Assembly: GCA_900102065.1 (NCBI GenBank)
Contig: FMVK01000002.1
Location: 186,001 to 250,000, forward strand
DNA length: 64,000 nucleotides
Reading direction: 5' to 3'
From: Lachnospiraceae bacterium XPB1003
GTDB taxonomy: Bacteria > Bacillota > Clostridia > Lachnospirales > Lachnospiraceae
Below the pieces are notes generated by a model. That model had not been told where the DNA came from. It ran no database searches and saw only the letters and a program-made list of their open reading frames with translations. How positions within the stretch are numbered: position 1 is the first letter of the stretch; each line of letters opens with the position of its first letter. A program made the position numbers and the translations under genes. Positions 54,104-62,205 of the stretch are shown one piece after another.

Positions 54104-54132
54104 TTGAAAGAGCAGACGGGATGTGTTAAAAT
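54104..54132 (+). promoter_or_regulatory. Promoter of thrC
   Basis: TTGAAA (54104-54109), 17-base spacer, TAAAAT (54127-54132); the leader to the ATG at 54172 is about 33 bases. Confidence 0.65.
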
Positions 54133-54171
54133 TTGCACGTTAAAAGTACAGTTAACATCGGAGAATTCAAT

Positions 54172-55698
54172 ATGAAAAACATAATGTACCACAGCACAAG
54201 GGATAATAATAAGAAACTTACGGCTTCACAGGCTGTTTTACAGGGACTTGCCGAGGATGGCGGTCTTTTTGTTCCGGAAGAACTTCCCAAGCTTGATGTT
54301 TCCATTGCCGATCTTATAAAGATGGATTATAAGGGCATCGCATACGAAGTTATGAAGCTTTTCCTGACCGATTATACGGAAGAAGAGCTTAAATACTGTA
54401 TTGAGCATGCGTATGACAACAAGTTTGATACAGAAGAGATCGCGCCTCTCGTATTTGCGGACGGAGCATATTATCTCGAGCTTTTCCATGGTTCTACCAT
54501 AGCATTTAAGGATATGGCTCTTTCCATACTTCCTTATCTTATGACTACTGCTGCCAAAAAGAATGATCTCAGGGAAGAGATCGTAATACTTACTGCAACA
54601 AGCGGTGACACAGGTAAGGCAGCTCTCGCCGGATTCGCTGATGTACCCGGTACAAGGATCGTAGTTTTCTATCCCAAGAACGGTGTATCTCCCGTTCAGG
54701 AGAAGCAGATGGTAACACAGCGCGGAAGCAATGTTCGTGTTATCGGTATCACGGGAAACTTTGATGATGCGCAGACCGGTGTAAAGATGATGTTCAATGA
54801 CGCATCACTTAAGGCAGAACTTAAGGATAAAGGTTTTGTTTTCTCGTCGGCAAACTCAATAAACATCGGCCGTCTCGTTCCTCAGGTCGTTTATTATGTT
54901 TATGCTTACGTAACTCTTTTAAAGAATGGCAGGATAGCAGAGGGAGACAAGATCAATGTGACTGTTCCCACAGGTAATTTCGGTAATATCCTTGCTGCAT
55001 ATTTTGCAAAACACCTGGGTATTCCCATCGACAGACTTATCTGCGCTTCCAATTCAAATAAGGTTCTTTTCGATTTCTTTACAACAAGCCGTTATGACAA
55101 GTTAAAGGAATTTAATGAGACTGACGGAAGCTTTGACAAGGACAGAAAGTTTACACTTACAGGTTCCCCTTCAATGGATATCCTTATTTCCAGCAATCTC
55201 GAGAGACTTATCTATCTGGCAGCTGACGGAAGTGATGTCAAGGACCGTGAGCTTATGAGCGCATTAAACGAGAAGGGCGCTTATACCATCACCGATGATA
55301 TGAAAGCGAAGCTGTCTGATTTCGAAAGCGGTTATGCGGATGAAGCCAAGACCGAGGAGTTCATCAAGAAGCTCTATGATAAGACAGGCTATGTGATCGA
55401 TACCCATACAGCAGTTGCGGGCGCGGTTTATGCTGATTATAAGGAAAAGACCGGTGATGATACTGTTACTGTTATCGCTTCTACCGCCAGCCCTTATAAA
55501 TTTGCAAGGACAGTAATGACTGCCATCGATCCTGCAAACAAAGATAAAAATGATTTTGAGCTTATCGATCTCTTGAATCAGATTTCTAATGTTGCAATAC
55601 CTCAGGCCATCGAAGATATTCGTACAGCACCGGTGCTGCATGATATCGTATGCGATAAGGAAGATATGCCTGAAGAAGTTAAGAAATTTCTTTCATGA
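54172..55698 (+). CDS. thrC: Threonine synthase
   Basis: PLP enzyme that converts O-phosphohomoserine to threonine. The 508-residue protein is the long form: YHSTRDNNKKLTASQAVLQGLAEDGGLFVPE at the N-terminus, the PLP-lysine segment HGSTIAFKDMALSILP, TATSGDTGKAAL, and VPTGNFGNILAAY in the middle. Start at 54172 follows CGGAG at a spacing of about eight bases; the frame stays open to 54133, before the likely transcription start. The response regulator gene follows after 18 bases, possibly by read-through. Confidence 0.94.
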   Translation: MKNIMYHSTRDNNKKLTASQAVLQGLAEDGGLFVPEELPKLDVSIADLIKMDYKGIAYEVMKLFLTDYTEEELKYCIEHAYDNKFDTEEIAPLVFADGAYYLELFHGSTIAFKDMALSILPYLMTTAAKKNDLREEIVILTATSGDTGKAALAGFADVPGTRIVVFYPKNGVSPVQEKQMVTQRGSNVRVIGITGNFDDAQTGVKMMFNDASLKAELKDKGFVFSSANSINIGRLVPQVVYYVYAYVTLLKNGRIAEGDKINVTVPTGNFGNILAAYFAKHLGIPIDRLICASNSNKVLFDFFTTSRYDKLKEFNETDGSFDKDRKFTLTGSPSMDILISSNLERLIYLAADGSDVKDRELMSALNEKGAYTITDDMKAKLSDFESGYADEAKTEEFIKKLYDKTGYVIDTHTAVAGAVYADYKEKTGDDTVTVIASTASPYKFARTVMTAIDPANKDKNDFELIDLLNQISNVAIPQAIEDIRTAPVLHDIVCDKEDMPEEVKKFLS

Positions 55699-55716
55699 TC
55701 ATATCAGGGGGATAAT

Positions 55717-56601
55717 ATGAAACATATCCTGATGGTTGACGATGTTACCACCAATCTTAAAAGTGCTGCAGAAGTTCTGCAGCCTTTTTACCATCTTTCC
55801 ATGGCAAAGTCCGGAAAACAGGCACTTAATTTCCTTAAGAAAAACAGGCCGGATCTGATCCTGCTTGATATCATGATGCCTGAGATGGACGGGTATGAAA
55901 CCATGGAGCAGATCAAGCTTAATCCAAGGACTGCCAATATACCCATAATATTCCTTACTGCGGATACCGAGCGCGAGAGCGAGATCCGCGGTATGAAGAT
56001 GGGCGCTATGGACTTCATCACAAAACCTTTTGAATCCGAGGCTATGCTGGGGCGTATCGAGAAAGTCCTTCAGATGGAGGATATGAGGCGAAATATCTTA
56101 AGCTCCGCCAAAAAGGATCTGCTTACCGATCTCTGGAAACAGGAATATCTGGAGCCTGAGATCGATTCTCAATTAAAGCATATCTCCGATTCCGGGGCTA
56201 CATTTCTGCTGATCGATTTTGATGATTTCAGAGAAGTGGCAGCCAATGCTCACAGTTCAAATGCGGACGGTATCATCATCAGATTTGCGGAAAGCTTAAA
56301 GACTCTTGCTCCGACCGAGTCGGTTCTGGGAAGGATAGGCCGAGACAGGTTTTTGGTGTTCATCCCTTACGGACTTAATGAGATAGAACTTTTGGGCTTA
56401 TGCAATGACATCCGAGATATAGCGATCAAAGAGGCCAATCTTGCATCTTCCGCAGATGAAACTCTCACCGCTTCTATAGCAATAACTCTCGCACCGCAGC
56501 ATGGAACGGATTATGACACGCTGCTCAGGAAACTTGATATGGCCATGTATTACATTAAGCAGACCGGAAAAGATCAGATTCATGTTTACAGAGGAGTATG
56601 A
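55717..56601 (+). CDS. Response regulator with degenerate GGDEF domain
   Basis: A 294-residue protein: REC domain (1-120) with acidic pocket D8/D9, phospho-acceptor D51 in LLLDIMMPEMDGYE, and T/K switch residues (FLTAD, ITKPFE); then a GGDEF-like domain (about 135-290) identified by LTDLWKQEYLEPEI, FLLIDFDDFREV, GRIGRDRFLVF and the C-terminal YDTLLRKLDMAMYYIKQTGKDQIHVY. The signature at 208-212 is GRDRF in place of GGDEF, so cyclic di-GMP synthesis is unlikely; it may bind nucleotides or only dimerise. No histidine kinase is adjacent. It overlaps the start region of the peptidase gene. Confidence 0.87.
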   Translation: MKHILMVDDVTTNLKSAAEVLQPFYHLSMAKSGKQALNFLKKNRPDLILLDIMMPEMDGYETMEQIKLNPRTANIPIIFLTADTERESEIRGMKMGAMDFITKPFESEAMLGRIEKVLQMEDMRRNILSSAKKDLLTDLWKQEYLEPEIDSQLKHISDSGATFLLIDFDDFREVAANAHSSNADGIIIRFAESLKTLAPTESVLGRIGRDRFLVFIPYGLNEIELLGLCNDIRDIAIKEANLASSADETLTASIAITLAPQHGTDYDTLLRKLDMAMYYIKQTGKDQIHVYRGV

Positions 56602-56606
56602 TCCTG

Positions 56607-58412
56607 ATGAGTGATGGATTGGAAATCAAAGCGAGAATAGAAGCATTAAGAGAAAAAATGTCCGAGGCGGGAGCAGACTGGTATCTGATGACCACAGCTG
56701 ATCCCCATGGATCGGAATATATTAATCCATATTACCGGGAAAGAGAATATTTTTCAGGCTTTACGGGATCAAACGGAGATCTTCTTGTAGGAAAAAAAGA
56801 AGCTCTTCTTTGGACTGACGGAAGGTATTTTGTACAGGCTGCAAAAGAACTGGAAGGCAGCGGGATCAGGCTCATGAAAATGGGACAGGCGGGCGTTCCG
56901 AAGCTCACCGAATATATAGCGGATAAGATCTCTATGGGTGAGTGTTTCATGGCGGATGGGAGACTCATCTCGGCTGATCTGGGCAAAAGGCTTGCACTGC
57001 TTTTTAAAGAAAAAAGAGTCATATTTATAAGCGATAAGAATCTTACCGAAGAAATATGGGAGAACAGACCTTCGGACAGCGCAGGAAAGATAAGAGTGCT
57101 GCCTGAGTCTCTTACCGGTTCCAATCCGTCGAGGCGGATCGGGCATGTTGTAGTTAAGATGCGCGAGCATGGAGCGGCTTCTCATGTGATCACAAAGCTT
57201 GATGATCAGATGTGGCTGTTAAATCTCAGGGGTGAGGATATCGCATGTAATCCGGTTGCATATTCATATACTGTTATAAACGGCCGCGATGTAAGCGTAT
57301 ATCTGAAAAAGGCTTCTGCTATGACTTCGGTATGCGATTCACTCAGGCATTCTGGCATCACCGTTAAAGATTATGATGATTTCTATGATGACCTCGAGAA
57401 GATGAATCTGGAAGCGCCTGTGCTTTTGGACAGCAACAATATCAATTACAGGGCTTACCAGATACTTTGGAAAAAGGGGCGTATCATAGATAAGATCAAT
57501 CCGACCGAAGAGATGAAGGCCGTTAAGAATGCGACCGAGATCGCTCATATCAAAGATGTTTATCTTTATGACAGTGCGATCCTTACCCGATTTCTTTTCT
57601 TTATGAAAAAGAATGCCGTACGCCAGAAGATCACCGAATTCGAGGCGGCGGAACTGCTTGACGGTATGCGTGCTCAGTTAGACGGTTTCAGAGGTCTTTC
57701 TTTTCCGACTATCAGTGCATGGAAAGGCAACGCTGCCATGATGCATTATGAGGCAACATTGTATGATAATGCGGTCATTGACGGAGACGGCCTGTATCTT
57801 GTTGATTCCGGTGGACAGTATGACGGCGGTACAACCGATGTGACCAGGACACTGGTGCTTGGAAAAGTATCCGATGAGATCAGGCTTCATTTTACACGAA
57901 CCGTAATGGCTATGCTGAGGCTTCAGAATACGATCTTTCTCAAAGGATGTACCGGTCTAAATCTTGATATCATTGCAAGACAACCTATGTGGGAAATGGG
58001 GATGGATTATAAATGCGGAACGGGACATGGTATCGGTTATATGCTGAATGTCCATGAAGGTCCGCATAATATCAGATGGGCACACAGAGGCGAAAGGCCG
58101 GAGACTCCCATAGTTCCCGGAATGATCGTTTCGGATGAACCAGGTGTTTATGTCGAGGGGAGTCACGGAATAAGGATTGAGAATATCGAGCTTTGCCGTG
58201 AGATCACGGAAAATGATGACGGTACTTTTCTTGGGTTTGAACCTCTGACACTGGTACCCATCGACCTTGACGGTATAATCCCGGAGGAAATGCAGCCCAG
58301 AGATATTGAACTGCTTAATAATTACCATGCACTTGTCAGAAAAAAACTCATGCCTTTTATGCAGGGCGAAGATATAGCGATGTTAAATGAAGCAACAAAG
58401 GCGATAGGATAA
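56607..58412 (+). CDS. Xaa-Pro aminopeptidase (M24B, creatinase-type)
   Basis: A 601-residue metallopeptidase removing N-terminal residues before proline. Two creatinase-type N-terminal domains are followed by the catalytic pita-bread fold with all metal ligands visible: YLVDSGGQYDGGTTDVTRT (two Asp), GTGHGIGYMLNVHEGPH (His), DEPGVYVEG and HGIRIENIELC (two Glu). Soluble, probably cytoplasmic. Of two in-frame ATGs, 56607 gives a ten-base gap from GAGGAG, while 56598 leaves one base; the former is chosen. The phosphatase gene follows with two bases between stop and start. Confidence 0.93.
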   Translation: MSDGLEIKARIEALREKMSEAGADWYLMTTADPHGSEYINPYYREREYFSGFTGSNGDLLVGKKEALLWTDGRYFVQAAKELEGSGIRLMKMGQAGVPKLTEYIADKISMGECFMADGRLISADLGKRLALLFKEKRVIFISDKNLTEEIWENRPSDSAGKIRVLPESLTGSNPSRRIGHVVVKMREHGAASHVITKLDDQMWLLNLRGEDIACNPVAYSYTVINGRDVSVYLKKASAMTSVCDSLRHSGITVKDYDDFYDDLEKMNLEAPVLLDSNNINYRAYQILWKKGRIIDKINPTEEMKAVKNATEIAHIKDVYLYDSAILTRFLFFMKKNAVRQKITEFEAAELLDGMRAQLDGFRGLSFPTISAWKGNAAMMHYEATLYDNAVIDGDGLYLVDSGGQYDGGTTDVTRTLVLGKVSDEIRLHFTRTVMAMLRLQNTIFLKGCTGLNLDIIARQPMWEMGMDYKCGTGHGIGYMLNVHEGPHNIRWAHRGERPETPIVPGMIVSDEPGVYVEGSHGIRIENIELCREITENDDGTFLGFEPLTLVPIDLDGIIPEEMQPRDIELLNNYHALVRKKLMPFMQGEDIAMLNEATKAIG

Positions 58413-58414
58413 AT

Positions 58415-59035
58415 ATGCTCATATATATAATCAGACACGGAGAGACCGAATACAATAAAGAAAAAAGATATCAGGGTCAGACGGATATACCGCTTTCTGC
58501 GGAGGGAAGGCTTAAGATAAGGAGCGCCAACTTCAGGCCGGAAACAGTTTATACATCAACACTTACCAGAGCTGTTGAAAGCGCAAGGCTTATTTTCCCG
58601 GGATCAAATTACATTCAGGTCGATGATCTGAAAGAAATGAATTTCGGCAAATTCGAAGGTAAAAATCATATCGAAATGGAAAATGATCCGGATTACAGAG
58701 CATGGGTTGATTCCAACTGCGAAACACCCTGTCCCGGCGGAGAATCAAGAGAAGAATTCTCGGAGAGGATCTTTAACTGTATCAAAGAGCTGGTTAAAAG
58801 GACTCTTGATAACGGAAATCATACTCTTGTGATCGTGGCTCACGGCGGAACGATGATGGCTGCTATGGAGAAGATCGCACTTCCGAGAAAAGCTTATCAC
58901 GACTGGCTTACCGGAAATGCGGAAGGTTATCTGCTGGAGTATACCGAAGGAACGGATATCACGGAATGCAAAGTCAGAGAGAAGCTTTATTTTCACGAAA
59001 AGGGTGCCGAACTGGGGTATACGGTCATGGTTTAA
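58415..59035 (+). CDS. Histidine phosphatase superfamily protein (phosphoglycerate mutase-like)
   Basis: A 206-residue member of the histidine phosphatase (PGAM-like) superfamily. It has the phospho-His motif IIRHGETEYNKEKRYQGQTDIPLSAEGR, VYTSTLTRAVESARL, the EMNFGKFEGK segment and VIVAHGGTMMA with the second His. The motif set suits cobC/PhoE-type phosphatases of broad specificity; the natural substrate is unknown. Starts two bases after the peptidase gene, so the pair is cotranscribed. A terminator follows. Confidence 0.88.
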   Translation: MLIYIIRHGETEYNKEKRYQGQTDIPLSAEGRLKIRSANFRPETVYTSTLTRAVESARLIFPGSNYIQVDDLKEMNFGKFEGKNHIEMENDPDYRAWVDSNCETPCPGGESREEFSERIFNCIKELVKRTLDNGNHTLVIVAHGGTMMAAMEKIALPRKAYHDWLTGNAEGYLLEYTEGTDITECKVREKLYFHEKGAELGYTVMV

Positions 59036-59047
59036 AAAATTTTAAAT

Positions 59048-59085
59048 GTCCTGTTGCGGCAAGCGGTCGCGGCAGGATTTTTTTA
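59048..59085 (+). terminator. Terminator after the peptidase-phosphatase pair
   Basis: TCCTGTTGCG... pairs with ...CGCGGCAGGA around the AAGCG loop, followed by TTTTTTT. Confidence 0.8.
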
Positions 59086-59102
59086 TTGTCTTTGATGTAT
59101 TT

Positions 59103-59135
59103 GCGATTGAAAAATCGCTGTTTTTTTTATATAAT
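59103..59135 (+). promoter_or_regulatory. Promoter (with overlapping hairpin) of the GGGtGRT pair
   Basis: TTGAAA (59107-59112), 17-base spacer, TATAAT (59130-59135). The same stretch holds GCGATT-GAAA-AATCGC (59103-59118), a stem with a GNRA loop followed by TG and eight T, which would also serve as a second terminator for transcripts arriving from upstream. Confidence 0.65.
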
Positions 59136-59221
59136 TGTCAATCGATGACGCTTATTGAATAACCAATTTTGGTAAGAGCCTTAAGCGAGATTAAATCACA
59201 AAAATCGAAAGGAGAAACAGG

Positions 59222-59914
59222 ATGATTTATTCAACAGAGGTAAAGAATATGTGCCCTGTTCACCAGGGAGTGCATCACGGTGCTGCACCGATCCCTGAGG
59301 AAGCAAAGTGGGTTAAGTCGAAGGAGATCAAGGACATCTCAGGTTACACACACGGCATAGGCTGGTGTGCACCTCAGCAGGGTGCCTGCAAGCTTTCACT
59401 TAACGTAAAGGACGGTATCATACAGGAGGCTCTCGTTGAGACTATCGGATGCTCAGGTATGACACACTCAGCTGCTATGGCTGCTGAAATCCTTCCCGGA
59501 CTTACAGTACTTGAGGCTCTTAATACAGACCTTGTATGTGATGCTATCAATACCGCTATGAGAGAGCTCTTCCTTCAGATCGTATACGGAAGAACACAGT
59601 CCGCATTCTCAGAGGACGGCCTTCAGATCGGTGCCGGTCTTGAGGATCTCGGTAAGGGAACCCGTTCAATGGTTGGTACAACATACGGTACACTTGATAA
59701 GGGACCCAGATACCTTGAGCTTACAGACGGATATATCACACATATCGCTCTTGATGAGAACGATGAGATCATCGGTTACAAGTACATCAACTTCGGTAAG
59801 ATGATGGACTTCATCAAGGCCGGTGATGATGCTGTTAAGGCAGTTGAGAAGGCTTCAGGTCAGTATGGACGTGTTGCAGATGCGGTCAGACTTATTGACC
59901 CTCGTAAAGAGTGA
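59222..59914 (+). CDS. Iron-sulfur cluster assembly scaffold-like protein (partner of GGGtGRT)
   Basis: A 230-residue soluble protein with NifU/IscU-like features. Cysteines lie in MCPVHQG (N-terminus), GWCAPQQGACKL, TIGCSGMTHS (the scaffold-type C-S-G-M block) and LVCDAIN. It differs from usual IscU (about 125-145 residues), being longer at both ends. It is followed after 18 bases by the GGGtGRT-family gene, a pairing I recognise from anaerobic Firmicutes and Bacteroidetes. Role in cluster transfer is inferred from the cysteines only. AAAGGAG precedes the ATG. Confidence 0.75.
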   Translation: MIYSTEVKNMCPVHQGVHHGAAPIPEEAKWVKSKEIKDISGYTHGIGWCAPQQGACKLSLNVKDGIIQEALVETIGCSGMTHSAAMAAEILPGLTVLEALNTDLVCDAINTAMRELFLQIVYGRTQSAFSEDGLQIGAGLEDLGKGTRSMVGTTYGTLDKGPRYLELTDGYITHIALDENDEIIGYKYINFGKMMDFIKAGDDAVKAVEKASGQYGRVADAVRLIDPRKE

Positions 59915-59932
59915 TAAAGGGAGGACTTAAAA

Positions 59933-60952
59933 ATGGCAAATTTTGAATCATACGAAAGAAGAGAGCCCCAGATCCTTGCTAAACTCGCTGAGTACGGTAT
60001 TAAGTCGATCGATGAGGCTGAACAGATAACAAAGGATGCTGGTCTTGATATCTATCATCTTATCGAGAATATCCAGCCTATCTGCTTTGAAAATGCTAAG
60101 TGGGCTTACACTGTAGGTGCTGCTATCGCTATCAAGAAGAACTGCCGTAAGGCTGCTGATGCTGCAGCTGCTATCGGTGAAGGTCTTCAGGCTTTCTGTA
60201 TCCCCGGATCCGTTGCCGACACACGTAAGGTTGGTCTCGGACACGGTAACCTCGGAAAGATGCTCCTTGAAGAGGAGACAGAGTGCTTCGCATTCCTTGC
60301 AGGTCACGAGTCTTTCGCTGCTGCAGAAGGTGCTATCGGTATCGCTGAGAAGGCTAACAAGGTTCGTAAGAAGCCGCTTCGCGTTATCCTTAACGGTCTT
60401 GGAAAGGACGCTGCACAGATCATCTCCAGAATCAACGGATTCACATTTGTTGAGACTGAGTACGATCCTTACACCAATACTGTAAAGGAAGTTTCCAGAA
60501 AGTGCTACTCCAAGGATGCTAACTCACCTCGTGCAAAGGTTAACTGCTACGGCGCTAACGATGTTTGCGAAGGTGTTGCTATCATGTGGAAGGAGAACGT
60601 TGACGTTTCCATCACAGGTAACTCAACCAATCCTACAAGATTCCAGCATCCCGTTGCAGGAACATACAAGAAAGAAAGAATTGAAGCAGGAAAGAAGTAC
60701 TTCTCTGTTGCATCAGGCGGTGGTACAGGAAGAACACTTCATCCCGATAACATGGCTGCAGGTCCCGCTTCTTACGGTATGACTGATACCATGGGACGTA
60801 TGCACTCAGATGCTCAGTTCGCAGGATCTTCTTCAGTTCCCGCTCACGTTGAGATGATGGGTCTTATCGGTGCAGGTAACAACCCGATGGTTGGTATGAC
60901 TGTTTCTACAGCAGTATCTATCGAAGAAGCTGCTACAGCAGGAAAGTTCTGA
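59933..60952 (+). CDS. GGGtGRT family protein
   Basis: A 339-residue protein named after its own motif, here ASGGGTGRTLHPDNMAAG near residues 261-278, in line with the GGGtGRT family. Other conserved blocks are GLGHGNLGKMLLEEET and ANDVCEGVAIMWKENV. Cysteines occur at several places (QPICFE, KKNCRKA, QAFCIP, KCYSK, NCYGA, NDVCEG) and could bind a metal or cluster supplied by the upstream scaffold. The function of the family is unknown to me. Soluble, no signal peptide. GGGAGG precedes the start. High codon bias suggests strong expression. Confidence 0.85.
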   Translation: MANFESYERREPQILAKLAEYGIKSIDEAEQITKDAGLDIYHLIENIQPICFENAKWAYTVGAAIAIKKNCRKAADAAAAIGEGLQAFCIPGSVADTRKVGLGHGNLGKMLLEEETECFAFLAGHESFAAAEGAIGIAEKANKVRKKPLRVILNGLGKDAAQIISRINGFTFVETEYDPYTNTVKEVSRKCYSKDANSPRAKVNCYGANDVCEGVAIMWKENVDVSITGNSTNPTRFQHPVAGTYKKERIEAGKKYFSVASGGGTGRTLHPDNMAAGPASYGMTDTMGRMHSDAQFAGSSSVPAHVEMMGLIGAGNNPMVGMTVSTAVSIEEAATAGKF

Positions 60953-60972
60953 TAAGTAATTAATATGACTAC

Positions 60973-61002
60973 AAAGACGGCACAGTAATGTGCCGTCTTT
61001 TG
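60973..61002 (+). terminator. Terminator of the GGGtGRT pair
   Basis: AAAGACGGCACA (60973-60984), GTAA loop, TGTGCCGTCTTT (60989-61000), then T. Perfect 12-base stem. Confidence 0.92.
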
Positions 61003-61017
61003 CATTTTATTTTCTGC

Positions 61018-61046
61018 TTGACATAAATCAGAGCGGATGATAATAT
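61018..61046 (+). promoter_or_regulatory. Promoter of the rplU operon
   Basis: Perfect TTGACA (61018-61023), 17-base spacer, TAATAT (61041-61046). Drives rplU-prp-rpmA-obgE-yhbY-nadD. Confidence 0.85.
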
Positions 61047-61051
61047 ATTTC

Positions 61052-61142
61052 AGTATGCCGCTTGATGGGGTATAAGTGTTTGCTCTTTGTTAAGGGTTAA
61101 CCGCCGAAGTCAGCGAGATTTGGAAGAAGGAGGTGCAGTCTG
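61052..61142 (+). promoter_or_regulatory. L21-type ribosomal protein leader region
   Basis: The 90-base region between promoter and rplU is where Firmicutes carry the L21 autoregulatory leader RNA. The segment TTAAGGGTTAACCGCCGAAG may be part of such a structure; I did not fold it fully. It ends with AGAAGGAGGTG, a strong ribosome binding site. Confidence 0.4.
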
Positions 61143-61448
61143 ATGTACGCAATCATTGCAACAGGCGGAAAGCAGTACAAGGTTTCCGAGGGTGATATCA
61201 TCAAGGTTGAGAAGCTCGAGGCAGAAGCCGGTGATACTGTTACTTTCGACAATGTCGTTGCCGTATCCGATGGATCATTAAAGGTTGGCAAGGACGTATC
61301 CGGAGCTAAGGTTAATGCAACTGTTATGGCTCAGGGCAGAGACAGGAAAGTTATCGTTTACAAGTACAAGCCGAAGACAGGTTATCACAAGAAGAACGGT
61401 CACAGACAGGCTTATACTCAGGTTAAGATCAATTCAATCAACGCTTAA
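61143..61448 (+). CDS. rplU: 50S ribosomal protein L21
   Basis: A 101-residue bL21. It starts [20 protein letters not shown], has [18 protein letters not shown] and the C-terminal [28 protein letters not shown] that contacts 23S rRNA. It opens the classical L21-Prp-L27 operon. Usual length. Confidence 0.97.
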   Translation: MYAIIATGGKQYKVSEGDIIKVEKLEAEAGDTVTFDNVVAVSDGSLKVGKDVSGAKVNATVMAQGRDRKVIVYKYKPKTGYHKKNGHRQAYTQVKINSINA

Positions 61449-61459
61449 GGTGTGGATTA

Positions 61460-61783
61460 ATGATTGACATCACGGTAATGGACGGCGATAAAGGATATAA
61501 AAGTCTAAAATGTGCCGGACATGCAGACTATGATGAATACGGTAAAGATGTTGTTTGTTCAGCGGTATCAATGCTTGTTATTAATACCGTTAATGGGATT
61601 GAGAAGCTTACCGATACGGTATTAAAGGTTACCAATTCGAACAGTAAAGACGGCATGCTTGAAGTTGTTTTTCCGAATGAAACAGGGAAAGACGCTACGC
61701 TACTTATAGACAGTATGATCCTTGGGATCAAAAATGTCATTAAGCAGTACGGTGATGGATTTGTCAGTCTGAAGATCGTGTGA
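61460..61783 (+). CDS. prp: Ribosomal-processing cysteine protease Prp
   Basis: Cysteine protease that trims the N-terminus of L27 in Firmicutes before its use in the ribosome. The 107-residue protein has the catalytic His in CAGHADYDEYGKD (H21) and Cys in DVVCSAVSML (C33). It lies between rplU and rpmA, and the L27 in this operon has a cleavable N-terminus, fitting that role. The start at 61460 overlaps no neighbour. Confidence 0.93.
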   Translation: MIDITVMDGDKGYKSLKCAGHADYDEYGKDVVCSAVSMLVINTVNGIEKLTDTVLKVTNSNSKDGMLEVVFPNETGKDATLLIDSMILGIKNVIKQYGDGFVSLKIV

Positions 61784-61830
61784 TGTTTGACTGTTGTTTT
61801 ACGATCAAGAAAGAATAGGAGGCGAGAGCC

Positions 61831-62121
61831 ATGTTGAAATTAGACCTTCAGTTCTTTGCTCACAAGAAAGGAATGGGTTCTACCAAGAACGGTAGAGATT
61901 CTGAATCCAAGAGATTAGGAGCGAAGAGAGCGGACGGACAGTTCGTTAAGGCAGGTAATATCTTATACAGACAGCGCGGCACTAAGATCCATCCGGGTCT
62001 CAATGTTGGACGCGGCGGTGATGATACACTGTTTGCTACTGTTGACGGAATTCTCCGTTTTGAGCGTCTTGGACGTGACAAGAAGCAGGCTAGTGTTTAT
62101 CCTGTAGAAGCTGCTGAGTAA
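61831..62121 (+). CDS. rpmA: 50S ribosomal protein L27 with cleavable N-terminal extension
   Basis: A 96-residue bL27 near the peptidyl-transferase centre. The N-terminus reads [21 protein letters not shown]; Prp cuts after the double Phe (between F9 and A10), giving the mature AHKKG end. Conserved [19 protein letters not shown] and the C-terminal [13 protein letters not shown] follow. AGGAGGCGAGAG precedes the ATG. Confidence 0.97.
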   Translation: MLKLDLQFFAHKKGMGSTKNGRDSESKRLGAKRADGQFVKAGNILYRQRGTKIHPGLNVGRGGDDTLFATVDGILRFERLGRDKKQASVYPVEAAE

Positions 62122-62137
62122 TTGATATGCTTATGCT

Positions 62138-62170
62138 TACCGCTCCGGATTTTTATCCGGGGCGGTTTTT
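62138..62170 (+). terminator. Terminator-like hairpin between rpmA and obgE
   Basis: ACCGCTCCGGA pairs with TCCGGGGCGGT around a TTTTTA loop, then TTTTTA. It may end part of the transcripts, lowering expression of obgE relative to the ribosomal genes. Confidence 0.7.
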
Positions 62171-62205
62171 ACTGTTAACACCGGGAATTATTACGGAGGA
62201 ATGAT

